Shown here piece by piece: positions 19,990-30,819 of a stretch of DNA of 64,000 nt (the first letter of the stretch is position 1; the number at the start of each line of letters is the position of its first letter). The position numbers and the translations under genes are program-made. The notes under the pieces were generated by a model. It worked only from the letters and a program-made list of their open reading frames with translations. It searched no databases and was not told the origin of the DNA. Origin of the DNA: Eonycteris spelaea (lineage: Eukaryota > Chordata > Mammalia > Chiroptera > Pteropodidae); assembly GCA_003508835.1 (NCBI GenBank), contig PUFA01000171.1:1926501-1990500 (forward strand), in the 5' to 3' direction.

Positions 19990-22760
19990 AGCTTAAAAGA
20001 ACTAGACAAAAGAACAGCAAACAAAGGCCAAAGTGAATAGAAGGAAGGAAATAATAAAGATCACAGAGAAATCAATAGAGTCTAGAAGAACAATACAAAA
20101 GATTAATGAAACCAAGAGCTGGTTCTTTGAAAGGATAAACAAATTTGACAGACTCTTAGCCAGACTCATAAAGGAAAAAAGAGAGAGGACTCAAATAAAT
20201 AAAATAAGAAATGAAAGATGAGAAATAACCATGGATTTCACAGAAATACAATGGATCATAAGAAAATACTACAAGCAATTATACGCCAACAAATTGGACA
20301 ATCTGGAAGAAATGGACATAATCCTAGAAATATACAATCTCCCAAGACTAAGTGAAGAAGAAACAGAAAATCTGAACTGACCGATTACCACCAATGAAAC
20401 AGAATCAGTAATCAAAAAACTCACAAAAAAACAAAAGTCCTGGACTAGATGGCTTCATAGGCGAATATTACCAAACATTCAAAGAAGAATTATCACCTAT
20501 TCTTCTCAAACTATTCCAAAAATTTCCAAAAGAGGGAAGACTCCCTAATTCCTTTTATGAGACCACCATTACCTTGATTCCAAAACCAGATAAAGACATT
20601 ACAAAAAAGAAAATTATAGGCTGATATTCTTATCAACATTGTTGCAAAAATCCTAAAATATTAGCAAACCGAATTCAGCAATACATTAAAAATATCATAC
20701 ACTGTGATCAAGTCGGATTTATTTTTGAGATGCAAGGTTGATTCAATATCAGCAAATCAATTAATATGATACAGTATATTAACAAATTGAAAGATAAAAA
20801 CCATATGATCATATCAATACATGCAGAAAAAGTGTTCAACAAAATCCAGCATCCATTTATGATAAAAACTCTCAGCAAAGTGGGAATAAAGAGAACATAC
20901 CTCAACATCATAAAGGTCATATATGACAAACCTACAGCTAACATCATAATCAATGGGGAAAGGCTAAAAGTATTTTCTTAAGATCAGGAACAAGATAAGG
21001 ATGCCCATTTTCACCACTCCTCTTCAACATTGTATTGGAAGTCTTAGCCACAGCAATGAGACAAGAAAGAGAAATAAAAGATATCTGAATTGGAAAGGAA
21101 GAAGTAAAACTTTTGTTATTTGCTGATGACGTGATACTATATATAGAGAACCAAATGTCCACCAAAAAAACTGTTAGAACTGATCAATGAATTTAGTAAA
21201 GTAGCAGGTTACAAAATAAATATTCAGAAATTAGTGACATTTTTATACACCAGTGATAAACTTTCAGAAAGAAAAATTAAGAAAACAATCCCATTTACAA
21301 ACTATAAAATACCTGAGAATCAAATTAACCAAGAAGGTAGAAGACCTGTTTTCAGAAAATTACAAGTAATTGAAAAAAAAAAAAACTGAAGAAGATACCA
21401 ATAAATGGAAGCATATACCCTGTTCATGGTTAGAAAGAATCAACATTGCTAAAATGGCCATACTACCCAAAGCACCTATAGATTCAATGCAATCGCTATC
21501 AAAATACCAGTGGCATTTTTCAAAGAGCTAGAACAAATAATCCTAAAATTTGTATGGAGCCATAAAAATCCTTGAATAGCCATGGCAATTTTGAGAAAGA
21601 AGAACAAAGTTGGAGGTATCACGTTACCTGATATCAAACTATACTACAAGGCCACAGTAATCAAAACAGCATGATACTGGCATATAAAAACAGATACATT
21701 GATCAATGGAACAGAACAAAGAGCCCAGAAATAAATCCATGCCTATATGCTCATTTATTATATGACAAAGGAGGGAAGAATATACAATGGGGTAAAGACA
21801 GTTTCTTCAATAAATGATGTTGGGAAAATTGGACAGATACATGCAAAAATAAAATAAAATAAAATAAAATAAAATAAAATAATAAAATAAAATAAAATAA
21901 AATAAAATAAAATAAAAAAGAAGCTGGACTATCTTCTTACATGGTATACAAGAATAGACTTAAAATGGATTAAAGATTTAAATGTAAGACCCCAAACCAT
22001 AAAACTTTTAGAAGAAAACATAAGCAATAAACTCTCTGATATTACTAACAGGAATTTCTTTGCAGATATATCTCCTTAGGCAAGGGAAACAAAAGAAAAA
22101 ATAAACAAATGGGGCTACATCAAACTAAAAAGTTTTTGTACAGCAAAGGAAACCATCGACAAAGCAAAAAGACAACCAACTGTTTGGGAGAAGATACATC
22201 TGATGAGAGGTTAATATTCAAAATTTATTAAGAACTTATACAACTTAACAACAAAAAAAACAATCCAATTAAAATGGGCAGAAGACTTGAACAGATACTT
22301 CTCCAAAGAGGAAATACAGATGGTTAACAGACGTATGAAAAGATACATAAGGTCCCTAATCATCAGAGAACTGCAAATTAAAACCACAATGAGATATCAC
22401 CTCGCACCTGTTAGAATGGCTATCATCAATAAATCAAAAAACAGCAAGTGTTGGCGAGGATGTGGAGAAAAGGGAACCCTCAAACATTGTTGGTGGGATC
22501 GCAAATTGGTACAGCCACTACAGAAAACAGTATGGAGGTCCTCAAAAAATTAAAAATGGCTATACCTTTTGACCTAGCAATTGCACTTCCGGGTATTCAT
22601 CCAAAGAAAACCAAAACAATCATTCATAAAGATCTGTGCACTCCAATATTCATGGCAGCACAATTTACAATAGCCAAGATATGGAAGCAACAGACGATTG
22701 GATAAAGAAGTTATGGTTCATATATAATGGAATATTACTCAGCCATTAAAATAAATAAAA
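19990..22760 (+). pseudogene. Broken L1 ORF2 (reverse transcriptase and Cys-rich end)
   Basis: ORF2 encodes the endonuclease/reverse transcriptase that copies L1 RNA into the genome by target-primed reverse transcription. The endonuclease part is missing here. The pre-RT region is open at 20033-20218 ([20 protein letters not shown]). RT motifs with LLLFADDVILY lie at 21112-21146, so the catalytic Asp pair (FADD) is still readable. Frames change repeatedly (open pieces at 20766-20978, 22287-22550, 22448-22702). The C-terminal zinc-knuckle-like motif is at 22449-22502 (CWRGCGEKG, then HCWWDRK). Its last Cys is Arg (codon cgc at 22500-22502, one base from tgc). No intact protein is possible. Confidence 0.9.
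21845..21917. repeat. (AAAAT)n microsatellite inside L1 ORF2
   Basis: About fourteen AAAAT pentamers, one of them shortened (near 21881), replace what should be a short A-run in ORF2 just after gacagatacatgc. The array shifts the reading frame and arose after insertion. Confidence 0.95.
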
Positions 22761-23294
22761 TCCTACCATTTTCAATGACATAGATGGACTTAGAGGTTAT
22801 TAGGGCGAGTGAAATAAGTCAGACAGAGAAAGATAGATGCCATATGATTTCACTTAATATGCGGCAGCTAAGGAACAAAAAGAACAAACTAATCAAAAAC
22901 AGACTCACAAATATAGTGGAAAATTTGGTGACACACAGAGAGGAGGGAGTTTGGGAGGCTGGAAGAATGGGGTGAAGGGTTAAAGAAGTACAAATTAGTA
23001 GTTGATAGTTGGGCACAGGGAGCACAGAAGAGCGAATGCAGTTAGCATTAATATGATGGCTAAGTGGAGGACCAGGGGAGGGAGGGAGCAATTGGGGGGA
23101 TCATTTTAAGAACATTATAGATGTCTAACCAATGTATTGTATACGTGAAGCTAATTTAAATAAATAAATTTATTTAAAAAGAAAATAAAAACATCTTACA
23201 GCACATCTCTATATCACCAACTGCAGAGCTATGGGTGACACAACCATAAGACTTTTTAAATTACGTACATCTTCCACTCTTCCTCAACCCGTGC

Positions 23295-23430
23295 CAGTTC
23301 CTTATTTGTAAATAGGAATTAAATAGTACTTTTCTTCATCCAGTTGTGAAAATTAAAAAAAAAAATGAACAAAGAACTCAGAACAGTTCATGGTACATAG
23401 TAAGTGATAAGGAAGAATTAGTTATTATTA
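23295..23430 (+). mobile_element. MIR SINE fragment
   Basis: cttatttgtaaataggaatt, aaagaactcagaacagttca and tggtacatagtaagtgataa follow the 3' half of MIR. Confidence 0.7.
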
Positions 23431-24594
23431 TGAAACACGTATGCTAAAATTTACAAGTATAAAATAAATCTGGCTGGTAGTTATATTTTCAAAACTATTT
23501 TCATCTACTGGCTGATGACTTTTTTAAAACAACATTGCAACTTCTACAAACCTGGTTTTCTTAAAAAATATGTATATTAGAAATGTCAAATGGGAATAAA
23601 AAGCAAATAATGTACCCATAATTCATCACTTTATTATTTAATAAAATTACAGTTTCAGAAATATTAAATGAAACAAAAAAATGAGCAAATTTTACTGCCT
23701 TTTTGGACTTCATAAAATAATAGGTAAGTGTCTCTCACTTTTCCTCTTCACTCTTTAGAGATAACCACCATTATCAGATCAAAATGTATCTAAATTTCCT
23801 TTTCAAGAAAGAAGCATTCTGCTCTGTTGTATATACTGTTTGGTCTGAGGATGACTGATAGCACACAATCAGCACACTATAAGACAAGGACTAATTAATA
23901 CATGTCTCTGGTGGAGAAGGCGCCTTGGAATATGGTCTCTTCTTGGTAGAGTCACAAGTTGCTCCTTTGTCCTTTGCCTAAATCAGCCCTTCAGCATCAC
24001 TCCCGCCGGCACCACGATGTTTGGCAGAATAAAGTACAGGGTGTGCACAACCACAGACTCACAGCTGAGGCTTTGTCTTTTCTCAAATCAACATAATCCC
24101 AACAATGAGACACTGTCTGTGGGGGCTGGGGGTGGTAGGAGGCTAGTTAGTCATATTCTCTTTTCTGACTAGTTAGTATTTGATGCTTTCTCTAGGATAA
24201 CTTCCCACAGAGGGTCCAATGAGTCTCTTGGGGTGAGGCAACTTTCCTAAGGCCTTTTTTTTTTTTTTTTTCGCACCTGGGGTGGGAGGGTTAGAGGGTT
24301 TCTGGCATTTGTGGGGCCTTTCACCCAGAATCAAGGGCCCAGTTTTTTTCTTTGAAATTATTTGAACCTTTTCTTCGAATGTTCACAAATATTTCACTGT
24401 TTCTAAGCTGTTTAGATTGGATTTAGGGAGAGTTTTGGACTCACGTGCATTTTTATTTTAAATTTTAAAATATGTGATACAGTGCTCTACTTTTATTCTC
24501 TCTCATTTTTCTATTTATTCATTGCATCTTTATTCTAAACACTTATATTAGCATTCTGACTTTTCCCCTCCTCAAATCCCTCTATTGGTTTCAT
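23431..24594. other. Mostly single-copy; poly-T at 24255-24271
   Basis: No transposon recognised with confidence. The section 23920-24250 is GC-richer, with CpGs near 23921 and 24004-24017 (ggcgcc, cgccggc). A 17-T run lies at 24255-24271. Confidence 0.4.
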
Positions 24595-24890
24595 TCATTA
24601 ATTCATTCAACCCATATTTTGTTGAGCACTTACTATTGCCAGGCACTGATCTAGGTTTAGAGATAGAGCAGTGAACAAGACCAGGTTCCTGGCAGCAGGG
24701 GTCTTACATTCTAGTTGAAAAATCAAAGATAAACAAATATTATTCATAATACATAAAATAATGTCACATAGTAATAAGCATCATGAAGAAAAATATAGCA
24801 GTGTTAAGTGGGTAGAGAATGATGTGTAGAGATCAGAGTATTTATTTTAGGTACCTTGATCTGGAGAGGCCTCTCCAAAGAGGTTGCATT
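24595..24890 (-). mobile_element. Ancient mammalian repeat with L2-like end
   Basis: ttcattcaacccatattttg, actattgccaggcactgatc, gcagtgaacaagaccaggtt, tcttacattctagttgaaaa and gaggcctctccaaagaggtt repeat the order found at 1690-1960 and 59800-60000. Confidence 0.7.
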
Positions 24891-25275
24891 TTTTGATGCC
24901 TTTACTTCCTTCTCGTCTTTCCAGGCGTTGGCAATCTGTATCTGTACCTTTCATTCTACATCGCTCTTTCTCACTACATCCTTTCTTTTAGCTCTTTCCA
25001 TGACTGTCCTACGTTCTTCTGCTTGCCCTGACTCTGAACTTCTTCCTGACTGTCTCATAATTTTATCCCTAATTACTTCTAGGAGTTTCCATAAACAGCA
25101 TAGCCCTATCACAAAGAATTTGCGTGTGGGAGCTTACCACATAATTCTAAGTGATTTTAATATCATTCATGTGCCTTGGAAATGCTATTTGAGAAATAAG
25201 TCTAGTATAAACCAAAGGTTTCCAAATTTCTGGTTTGATGAACTGCTGTATGTTTGGGATAAAAGGCTTTGAGAG
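24891..25275. other. Open stretch of unclear origin
   Basis: The longest open frame in the window (24856-25272, 138 codons, plus) crosses from the repeat above into this part. Its C-terminal half reads HIILSDFNIIHVPW, which resembles the DFN motif of non-LTR retrotransposon endonucleases, so it may be a decayed repeat. There are no splice signals or known protein family, and I do not call it a gene. Confidence 0.3.
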
Positions 25276-26369
25276 AGGTATCTTCCCCAGCTACTTCTGC
25301 TCAGCTCTGCAATGCTGCTTACACTAATAAAAATATCATTTCAATAGAGCTTTGCCTTGATATACAGCTATTGTGGTGGGTTTATTAAACACCCACTCTA
25401 TGCTGAGTAGCGTACATTGAAATCTGGAGTGGAAATGACTCTTTAAAAAAACCCACACTCATATTTAGTGTGACTCACAATTTTGAATAAAGCCCAGACC
25501 ACCTGTTGTTTGTTCCCTAACATTTGGAACTCTACCTTCACCTTCATTTCTGGGTTTCCTCCAGAGGACGTTAGAGCAGGGATTTGCACATAGTCTTCCA
25601 TTTAATTACATGAATTCAACAGTGGAGTGGATCCTATGAGTTGTATCAAACAATAAACTGAGGCTGAATTTCTGAATTTCTTGGACAGACCCTTGGGATC
25701 ACATAACCTTTATAACAAATGCCAGCACTTAGCATAATACCTGGATCATGATTCCTACTGAAAGTACTAATGAATAGAAAGGGAAGGACTATGTCTAGTA
25801 ATTAAACATTCACAAGCTCTTCAGAATAATTTGATTCTGTCTCATCCATCATTTGGAAACTCTTTAGGTCAGCTTTTTAGACACCTTTATTTTCATAATG
25901 AGAAGTAGTTTTTATTACAACAGTAAACATGAAACCATTATCTACAAAGATCCAATGGTCTACAAAAAGAGTGCTTTGCACTCTAATTAAGAATAAAGCA
26001 CCCAATTACATCAGACCGAACTTTGGAATCACATCTTTGTTTTTGTTTCATTTATAATGCTGAAAAGGAATCGGTGGGAAAAGGGTCAGGCAAAGTAGCT
26101 ATTTGAGGATTTAATTAATGGATTGAGTCTCATAGCTGTTTTAGGGGCAGGCGCTCAGGTTAAGCCAGAAGGATGGTAGCAGCACTGTGGTTAAGAATCT
26201 AGTTGTCAGTTTTGCAGACTCTGTGATTTCACTCTCTCAGTTTGTTAAGGAATGAACTGGTCAGGCTTTGTCTGCTTCTCAGCTTTTCTCCTGCAGCTGG
26301 GCTTCTGCCTCCTAGCTTTAGGCTTAGCCCCACCCAGACTCTATGACCTATCTAGGACAGATATTTCTA
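25276..26369. other. Mostly single-copy DNA
   Basis: No clear transposon apart from a possible L2/MIR scrap near 25720-25790. The stretch 25840-26140 has several TAAT-type homeodomain cores (ctctaattaag, ccaattacat, tttaattaatgg) and might be conserved non-coding DNA. Confidence 0.35.
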
Positions 26370-26530
26370 GAGATTTATTATTCAAAATGTGATCTGCACA
26401 GCAAGGGCATCTGCCCACTTGTTAGAAAGGCAGAATCTCAGGCTTTCCTTCAAACCTCCTGAATCAGAATCTGCATTTTAGCAAGATAACTAACATATCT
26501 GCATGTTAAACTTTGACAAGTGCTATTCAA
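26370..26530 (-). mobile_element. MER5A-type hAT element
   Basis: cttgttagaaaggcagaatc, ctgaatcagaatctgcattt, tagcaagataactaacatat and taaactttgacaagtgct match the MER5A series. Confidence 0.75.
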
Positions 26531-26544
26531 GAGGGGCTCTAGCC

Positions 26545-26720
26545 CAGGACTGAACAGCATGGCTACCAAATTTTAGTGAGCTTCAGAATCACTGACAGAA
26601 TAATTTATACAAAAATGAAAATCCCTGGTCTCTCTACCCAGGAGATTTGGCTCAGGGAGTCTGGGATAGGAACCTCCATTTTCCTGGGCACATGCTGCTG
26701 GTCTGGTTCTGAGGTCATGC
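26545..26720 (+). mobile_element. MER5A-type hAT element, second copy
   Basis: tttagtgagcttcagaatca, aatgaaaatccctggtctct and tgggcacatgctgctggtct follow the same family. It lies directly beside the previous copy, in the other orientation. Confidence 0.65.
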
Positions 26721-27479
26721 ACAGTCCTGACAACTGGGCTTCTACATAGTCTTGTATTTTTATCACAGTTCCATTAACTGGTGTCCTGTGTCTCAGTTTC
26801 TACTTTAAAAACTATTTTAAATGGCGGCTTCAGAATTTTCATGCAAAAGGTGTTGGTATAACAATCTGGGTTGAAGAAGGAGACTTGAAATTGTTTTTAT
26901 TTAACATTTTACATAAGATCGAGGAAATACCAGTTGAATGAAGTTAATGGAGATTATTTCGAGACATCATTACTATTTACTTGATTTCTACCAGACTCCC
27001 CCCACTGGGGCCAAAGGCCCTCTATTGAACCCCGTACTTGTAGTTAGAGTCATTTAATCCAAGCATCAGAACCCGTCTCTGCCTAACTCACCATGAGAAT
27101 TTATTAGGAAGGTGTCAGATGGCTCACAGAAAAACTAGAAGTCTATAGAACAAGGCTCATAAATGTGTAGGAAGCATGTTAGATTTGAGGGTCTGGGTAA
27201 CAGGAGCTTCTCAATGATTTTGTCTGGGAGCCACCCCTGGAATAAATGAATTCTAACTATTTTCAATCATTTTTGCTACTTTTCTGAAGATTCAAATCTC
27301 AGGACAGGAGCACATGGCCTATCTTGGCAACGGGAAGGGTGCTTACCTTGAGCAATAGTCTTAACAGATTGCATCCAAAAGGAAAGGTCATGAAGAGTAA
27401 TTCCTTGGTGGAAATGGGGGTGCTAGAATAGATGCCTAGAAGCCAAAAAAGCAATCAATGTTTTGCTACCTGATAGCAC
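26721..27479. other. No recognised feature
   Basis: Apparently single-copy. No coding signal. Confidence 0.4.
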
Positions 27480-27615
27480 ACTTCTACGGCTTCTCAGACT
27501 TCACTAGAAGTAAGTTCCACAAGACCAGAATTTTTGTCTGTTTTTATCCCATGTGCGTGGAACAGTGCCTGGCACATGATAGGTTCTCTATACATATTTG
27601 TTGAATGAATGAACA
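27480..27615 (+). mobile_element. L2 LINE 3' end
   Basis: gtaagttccacaagaccaga, gtgcctggcacatgataggt and atttgttgaatgaatgaaca are the standard L2 terminus. Confidence 0.88.
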
Positions 27616-27834
27616 AGTGAATGACTAGAGAAGCTATAGATATAGCTTCTGGAGTCAAGCTGTTTGGGTTCAAAATCTCTTCCTAGTTGTGTTAACTTTG
27701 GGTGGTACTTAACTTCTTTGTGCCCATGTGTTTAAGTTTCTTCAAGGCTAAAGTGGCATTGATAAATAAGTCATCAGGTTGTAGTTAGAATGCACTTAGA
27801 ACAGTGCCTATTATGTTGGCTATTGTTTCATCTA
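27616..27834 (+). mobile_element. MIR SINE
   Basis: agcttctggagtcaagctgt, ttgggttcaaaatctcttcc and cacttagaacagtgcctatt follow MIR almost end to end. It directly abuts the preceding L2. Confidence 0.8.
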
Positions 27835-28600
27835 TCTATTACTGTGTAACCAACTACCCCAAAACTCAGTGACTTAAATCAACATTTTATTTATTTGTTC
27901 ATGATTCTGTAATTGGGCAGGACTAAGAGTGGGCAACTCATTTCTGTTGCAACATCCATGATATCATCTTGGCTCACATGTCTGGCAGTTCAGCAAAGAT
28001 GACTCAAATCGTGGGGGGCTGGTTGGAAGGCTTGTCTGGGATCATATACCTGGGACCTTGTTTCTTGCTGTCAGCTGGGTTCTCAGTTCTCTTCCATGTA
28101 CCCTTAGGACCATTCCTCATATAGTCTCTCATGTAGTTTCTCCATGAAGTCTCTGAGTTGCCCATATAAAAAGTCTGGCTATCCTATTTTCAAGAATGCA
28201 AGAGTAGAAGCTTCTAGGTCCTTAGAGCATAAAGTCTTAAGGCTTACGTTTTCCAATCCTGGCACTGTTGACATTTTGGGCTGGATAATTCTTTGCTATG
28301 GGGGACTGTACTGTGCATTGATCATTGGGTCTTTAACACTCTCCGGCCTTTACCCATTAGATACCAGTAGCACTACCCGCTTCCTCTAACTTGTGAAAAA
28401 CAAAACTGTCTCCAACACTGTCGAACATGCCCTGGAAGGCAAAATCTCCCATGGTTGAGAATTATTTGGTTAAAGTAAGTCACAGGTTAAAGTAAGACCC
28501 AGAGTCAAAGGGAGAGGCTGAAGAAGAAATGCATACCAGAAGACTTGGTTCATTGAGGGCCATCAGCATAAGAGACTTCCACTGCTATTATTATCTCTGA
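27835..28600 (+). mobile_element. Old mammalian repeat split by MER20
   Basis: attactgtgtaaccaactac, cccaaaactcagtgacttaa and gacccagagtcaaagggaga with aagaagaaatgcatacca mark the two halves of one old eutherian repeat. MER20 (28236-28478) lies between them. I do not assign a name. Confidence 0.55.
28236..28478 (-). mobile_element. MER20 hAT-Charlie element
   Basis: ccaatcctggcactgttgac, attttgggctggataattct, ctgtactgtgcattgatcat, aaaactgtctccaacactgt and ggaaggcaaaatctcccatg with a gttgaga end match MER20 in reverse over its full length. MER20 copies are known to serve as enhancers in eutherian endometrium. Nothing here shows that for this copy. Confidence 0.78.
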
Positions 28601-28949
28601 GCATTGTCTACAGCTGGAGCCCTTGTTCCTGGATTCTGCCCATGTGCCGGGTCATTTCTCCCGCCTTCTAATGGGCTGCTCATTTTAACTTCTTGTCTGA
28701 ATGTTTCCTCTTGTCATGGACAGTGCTCTGCAGCATCCATTTCTGGTCACTGCTCTGGGCTTTCTCTCCTGCACAACCCTGATGTTCAGTCATGCTGGTT
28801 CTCTTCTCTCTTTCCCATCCTCTGTGGCTAACTAAGCTATCTCTAGTGCTCATTTTGTAGCACGTAACCAGGCTCTGGGACTGGTAAGATTGACCTTTCA
28901 GCCTCTGAATAGGCATATGCTTTCACACTCATGTGCATTAACAACTGCT
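28601..28949. other. No recognised feature
   Basis: GC-richer single-copy-looking stretch. Opposed open frames (28604-28831 plus, 28680-28916 minus) overlap, which is typical of chance ORFs. Confidence 0.4.
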
Positions 28950-29165
28950 ACACTTTTCTTATCACTCCTTCCCACACTAACTAACTCCTACTTTTCCCTC
29001 AAGATTCATCTTAGGGGCTACCTCCCCTAGGAAACCTTCCTGGAAAGCCCAGTCTCTCGTCGAATTTAGCTGTTTCTTGAGGGCAGAAATCATGTCATAT
29101 TCATTTTCATGTTCCCAGTACAGTGTCTATTGCATGGAAAATATTTCTTATATGAATAAATAAAT
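28950..29165 (+). mobile_element. L2 LINE 3' end
   Basis: tacctcccctaggaaacctt, cctggaaagcccagtctctc, tgagggcagaaatcatgtca and gaataaataaatgattt follow L2. Confidence 0.8.
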
Positions 29166-29219
29166 GATTTAAAAGCCAAAAGAAAAAGAATAAAATTTGA
29201 AGAGAGACTAAGAAAGTGT

Positions 29220-30580
29220 AGGAGTGAATCATGTCATTATTTGAGGGAACAGCCCTCTGGGCAGGAGGAGCAGCAAGTTCAAGGTTGGGGAGCTGAAGTG
29301 GCTATGGTGTATTTGAGAAAGAAGAAGGTGGCCAGCCGGCTGGGTCAGAGTGAGAGAAGAGAAGAGTGGTTGGAGTTTTAGTCAGATAGGTAACAGAACC
29401 TGTTATCTATATCTGAATAAGATAAAAAGCTTCTGGAGGAAGTTTTGAGCAGAAGAGTGTCTTACACTGACCTATTTTTAGAGGATTATTCCGGCTCCTA
29501 TGTTGAGAGGGGTCAGGACCAGGGAAGCAGTGAGAGCAGATGGGAAACTACTACAATAATCTGGCAAGAGATGATAATGGCCTTTTCTGATGGACTGGAG
29601 ATGGGATACAAGAGGAGGACAGGTATCAGGGATGACTTCATGGTTTGGGGCTTGAGCAAGAAAAGTGGAGGCTATTTTCAGAGAGGGGGAAGACTACTTT
29701 GGGATGGAAAGTAAAAGTCTAGTTTTGACATAGTAAGTATGAGATGCTTATTATATATTCAATTGCTTGCAGAATTGACAGCTAGATATACAAGTGTAAA
29801 GTGCAAAGGAGGTACATAAACTGACGATATAAATTTGGAATTTCTTACCTCTACTAGAAACTAAGATAAATTTCTATGATTTAAAAAATGGCAAAATACA
29901 ATGGCTCAAAACTAGAAGTTTATTTCTCATAATTCAACAGTCAAGGAAAGTTCCACATCATTGGTAAACTGTGACAAGACCTAATTCTATGGTGAATTGG
30001 AGACAAAAACCTGATTGAAGTGGTTTGACAAAGAATGGGAAAAGGGAGGATTGGAGTTGGAGACTGTGCACAGACAATTTATCCCAGGAGTTTTGTTATA
30101 TATATTACTATTTTTTTTTTAGGTGAGGCAATCCTTGGTTGACCTCATAGATTACAAGGACTTTGTCAGTTTATAATCTCTTATTTTTTATTTTTTACTT
30201 CTACAGCACCTCGTCTTCCTAGGTGGTCTCCCATCCAAGTATTAACCAAGCCCGACCCTCCTTAGCTTCTGAGATCAGATGGAATTGGACTTATTCAGGG
30301 TAGCATAGCTGTAGAGGAGTTTTGTTGTAAAGAGGAAGGAGCCAAGAGATGGGTAGTAGCTTGAGGGAGATACAGGTTCAAGGCTTTTGTTGTTGTGTTT
30401 AATTTTTAATAGGAAAAATTACAGCATGTTTTTATACTGGTAGGAATGACTCAGTAGAGGAGAAGACCGATGATGCAGGAAGGAGAGAGGAGAATTTCCA
30501 GAGCCCTGTCTTTGAGTAGGCAGAGGAAATGCCAACCTGAATGAGGGCTTGGCTTTAGATAGAAGCATGAGCCATTGTTC
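29220..30580 (-). mobile_element. Long unnamed mammalian repeat, interrupted by 5S-SINE
   Basis: actacaataatctggcaaga with ctgatggactggagatggga, and gtctagttttgacatagtaa with gagatgcttatta, match 60431-60660 in order. The part after the SINE (atgactcagtagaggagaag, gaagaccgatgatgcaggaa) continues the unit. An A-rich or unrelated piece lies at 29830-30085. Orientation is set by the L2-like end of the better copy at 59800-60925. ORFs here are artefacts. Confidence 0.6.
30098..30314 (-). mobile_element. 5S rRNA-derived SINE (MEG-RL-like), second copy
   Basis: Read from 30314 on minus, the 5S part (about 30196-30314) runs ctacagctatgctaccctga, gatctcagaagctaaggagg, cttggatgggagaccaccta and gaggtgctgtagaag. 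The body (30121-30180) parallels the copy at 5180-5442, and poly-T (30111-30120) is the tail. Exact 12-bp flanks aggagttttgtt at 30086-30097 and 30315-30326 are target-site duplications. The C box is close to 5S consensus. It inserted into the long mammalian repeat. Confidence 0.88.
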
Positions 30581-30594
30581 ACTCATAAAAACAG

Positions 30595-30760
30595 CAGGCT
30601 AATCAGAGTCGATGGGCACAGAGTTAATGGGCACAGCTATCCTGGTTTGTCTGGGACTGAGGTGTTTCCTGGATCCTGAGACTTTCAGTGCCCATACTGG
30701 TACAGACAAGGGCAAACAGAAATGGTTGGTCTTCCTAGAGGTAGGAAAATTTGTTGTGTG
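30595..30760. mobile_element. Probable DNA transposon remnant
   Basis: gctatcctggtttgtctggg, actgaggtgtttcctggatc and actttcagtgcccatactgg recall a known mammalian non-autonomous DNA element. Weak. Confidence 0.4.
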
Positions 30761-30819
30761 AGTTTATAGAAGTTCTCTTTTGATTGCTTTGAATATTGCC
30801 AAATGAGAAAAGGCAAACC

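Larger units (their letters stand above)
19976..23190 (+). mobile_element. 5'-truncated LINE-1, about 3.2 kb
   Basis: The copy begins inside ORF2 ahead of the reverse transcriptase domain and runs to an A-rich tail (tttaaataaataaatttatt at 23154-23173). That is roughly the 3' half of a ~6-kb L1. It contains ORF2 sequence (to about 22760) and a 3' UTR with a G-rich patch (22930-23100). It is much less diverged than other L1 pieces here but has many frame breaks, so it is inactive. In a megabat this agrees with the extinction of LINE-1 activity. Confidence 0.93.

Noticed and set aside
20033..22975. Intact LINE-1 ORF2 protein
   Set aside because: Only short open pieces in changing frames remain, with an AAAAT array and a Cys-to-Arg change.
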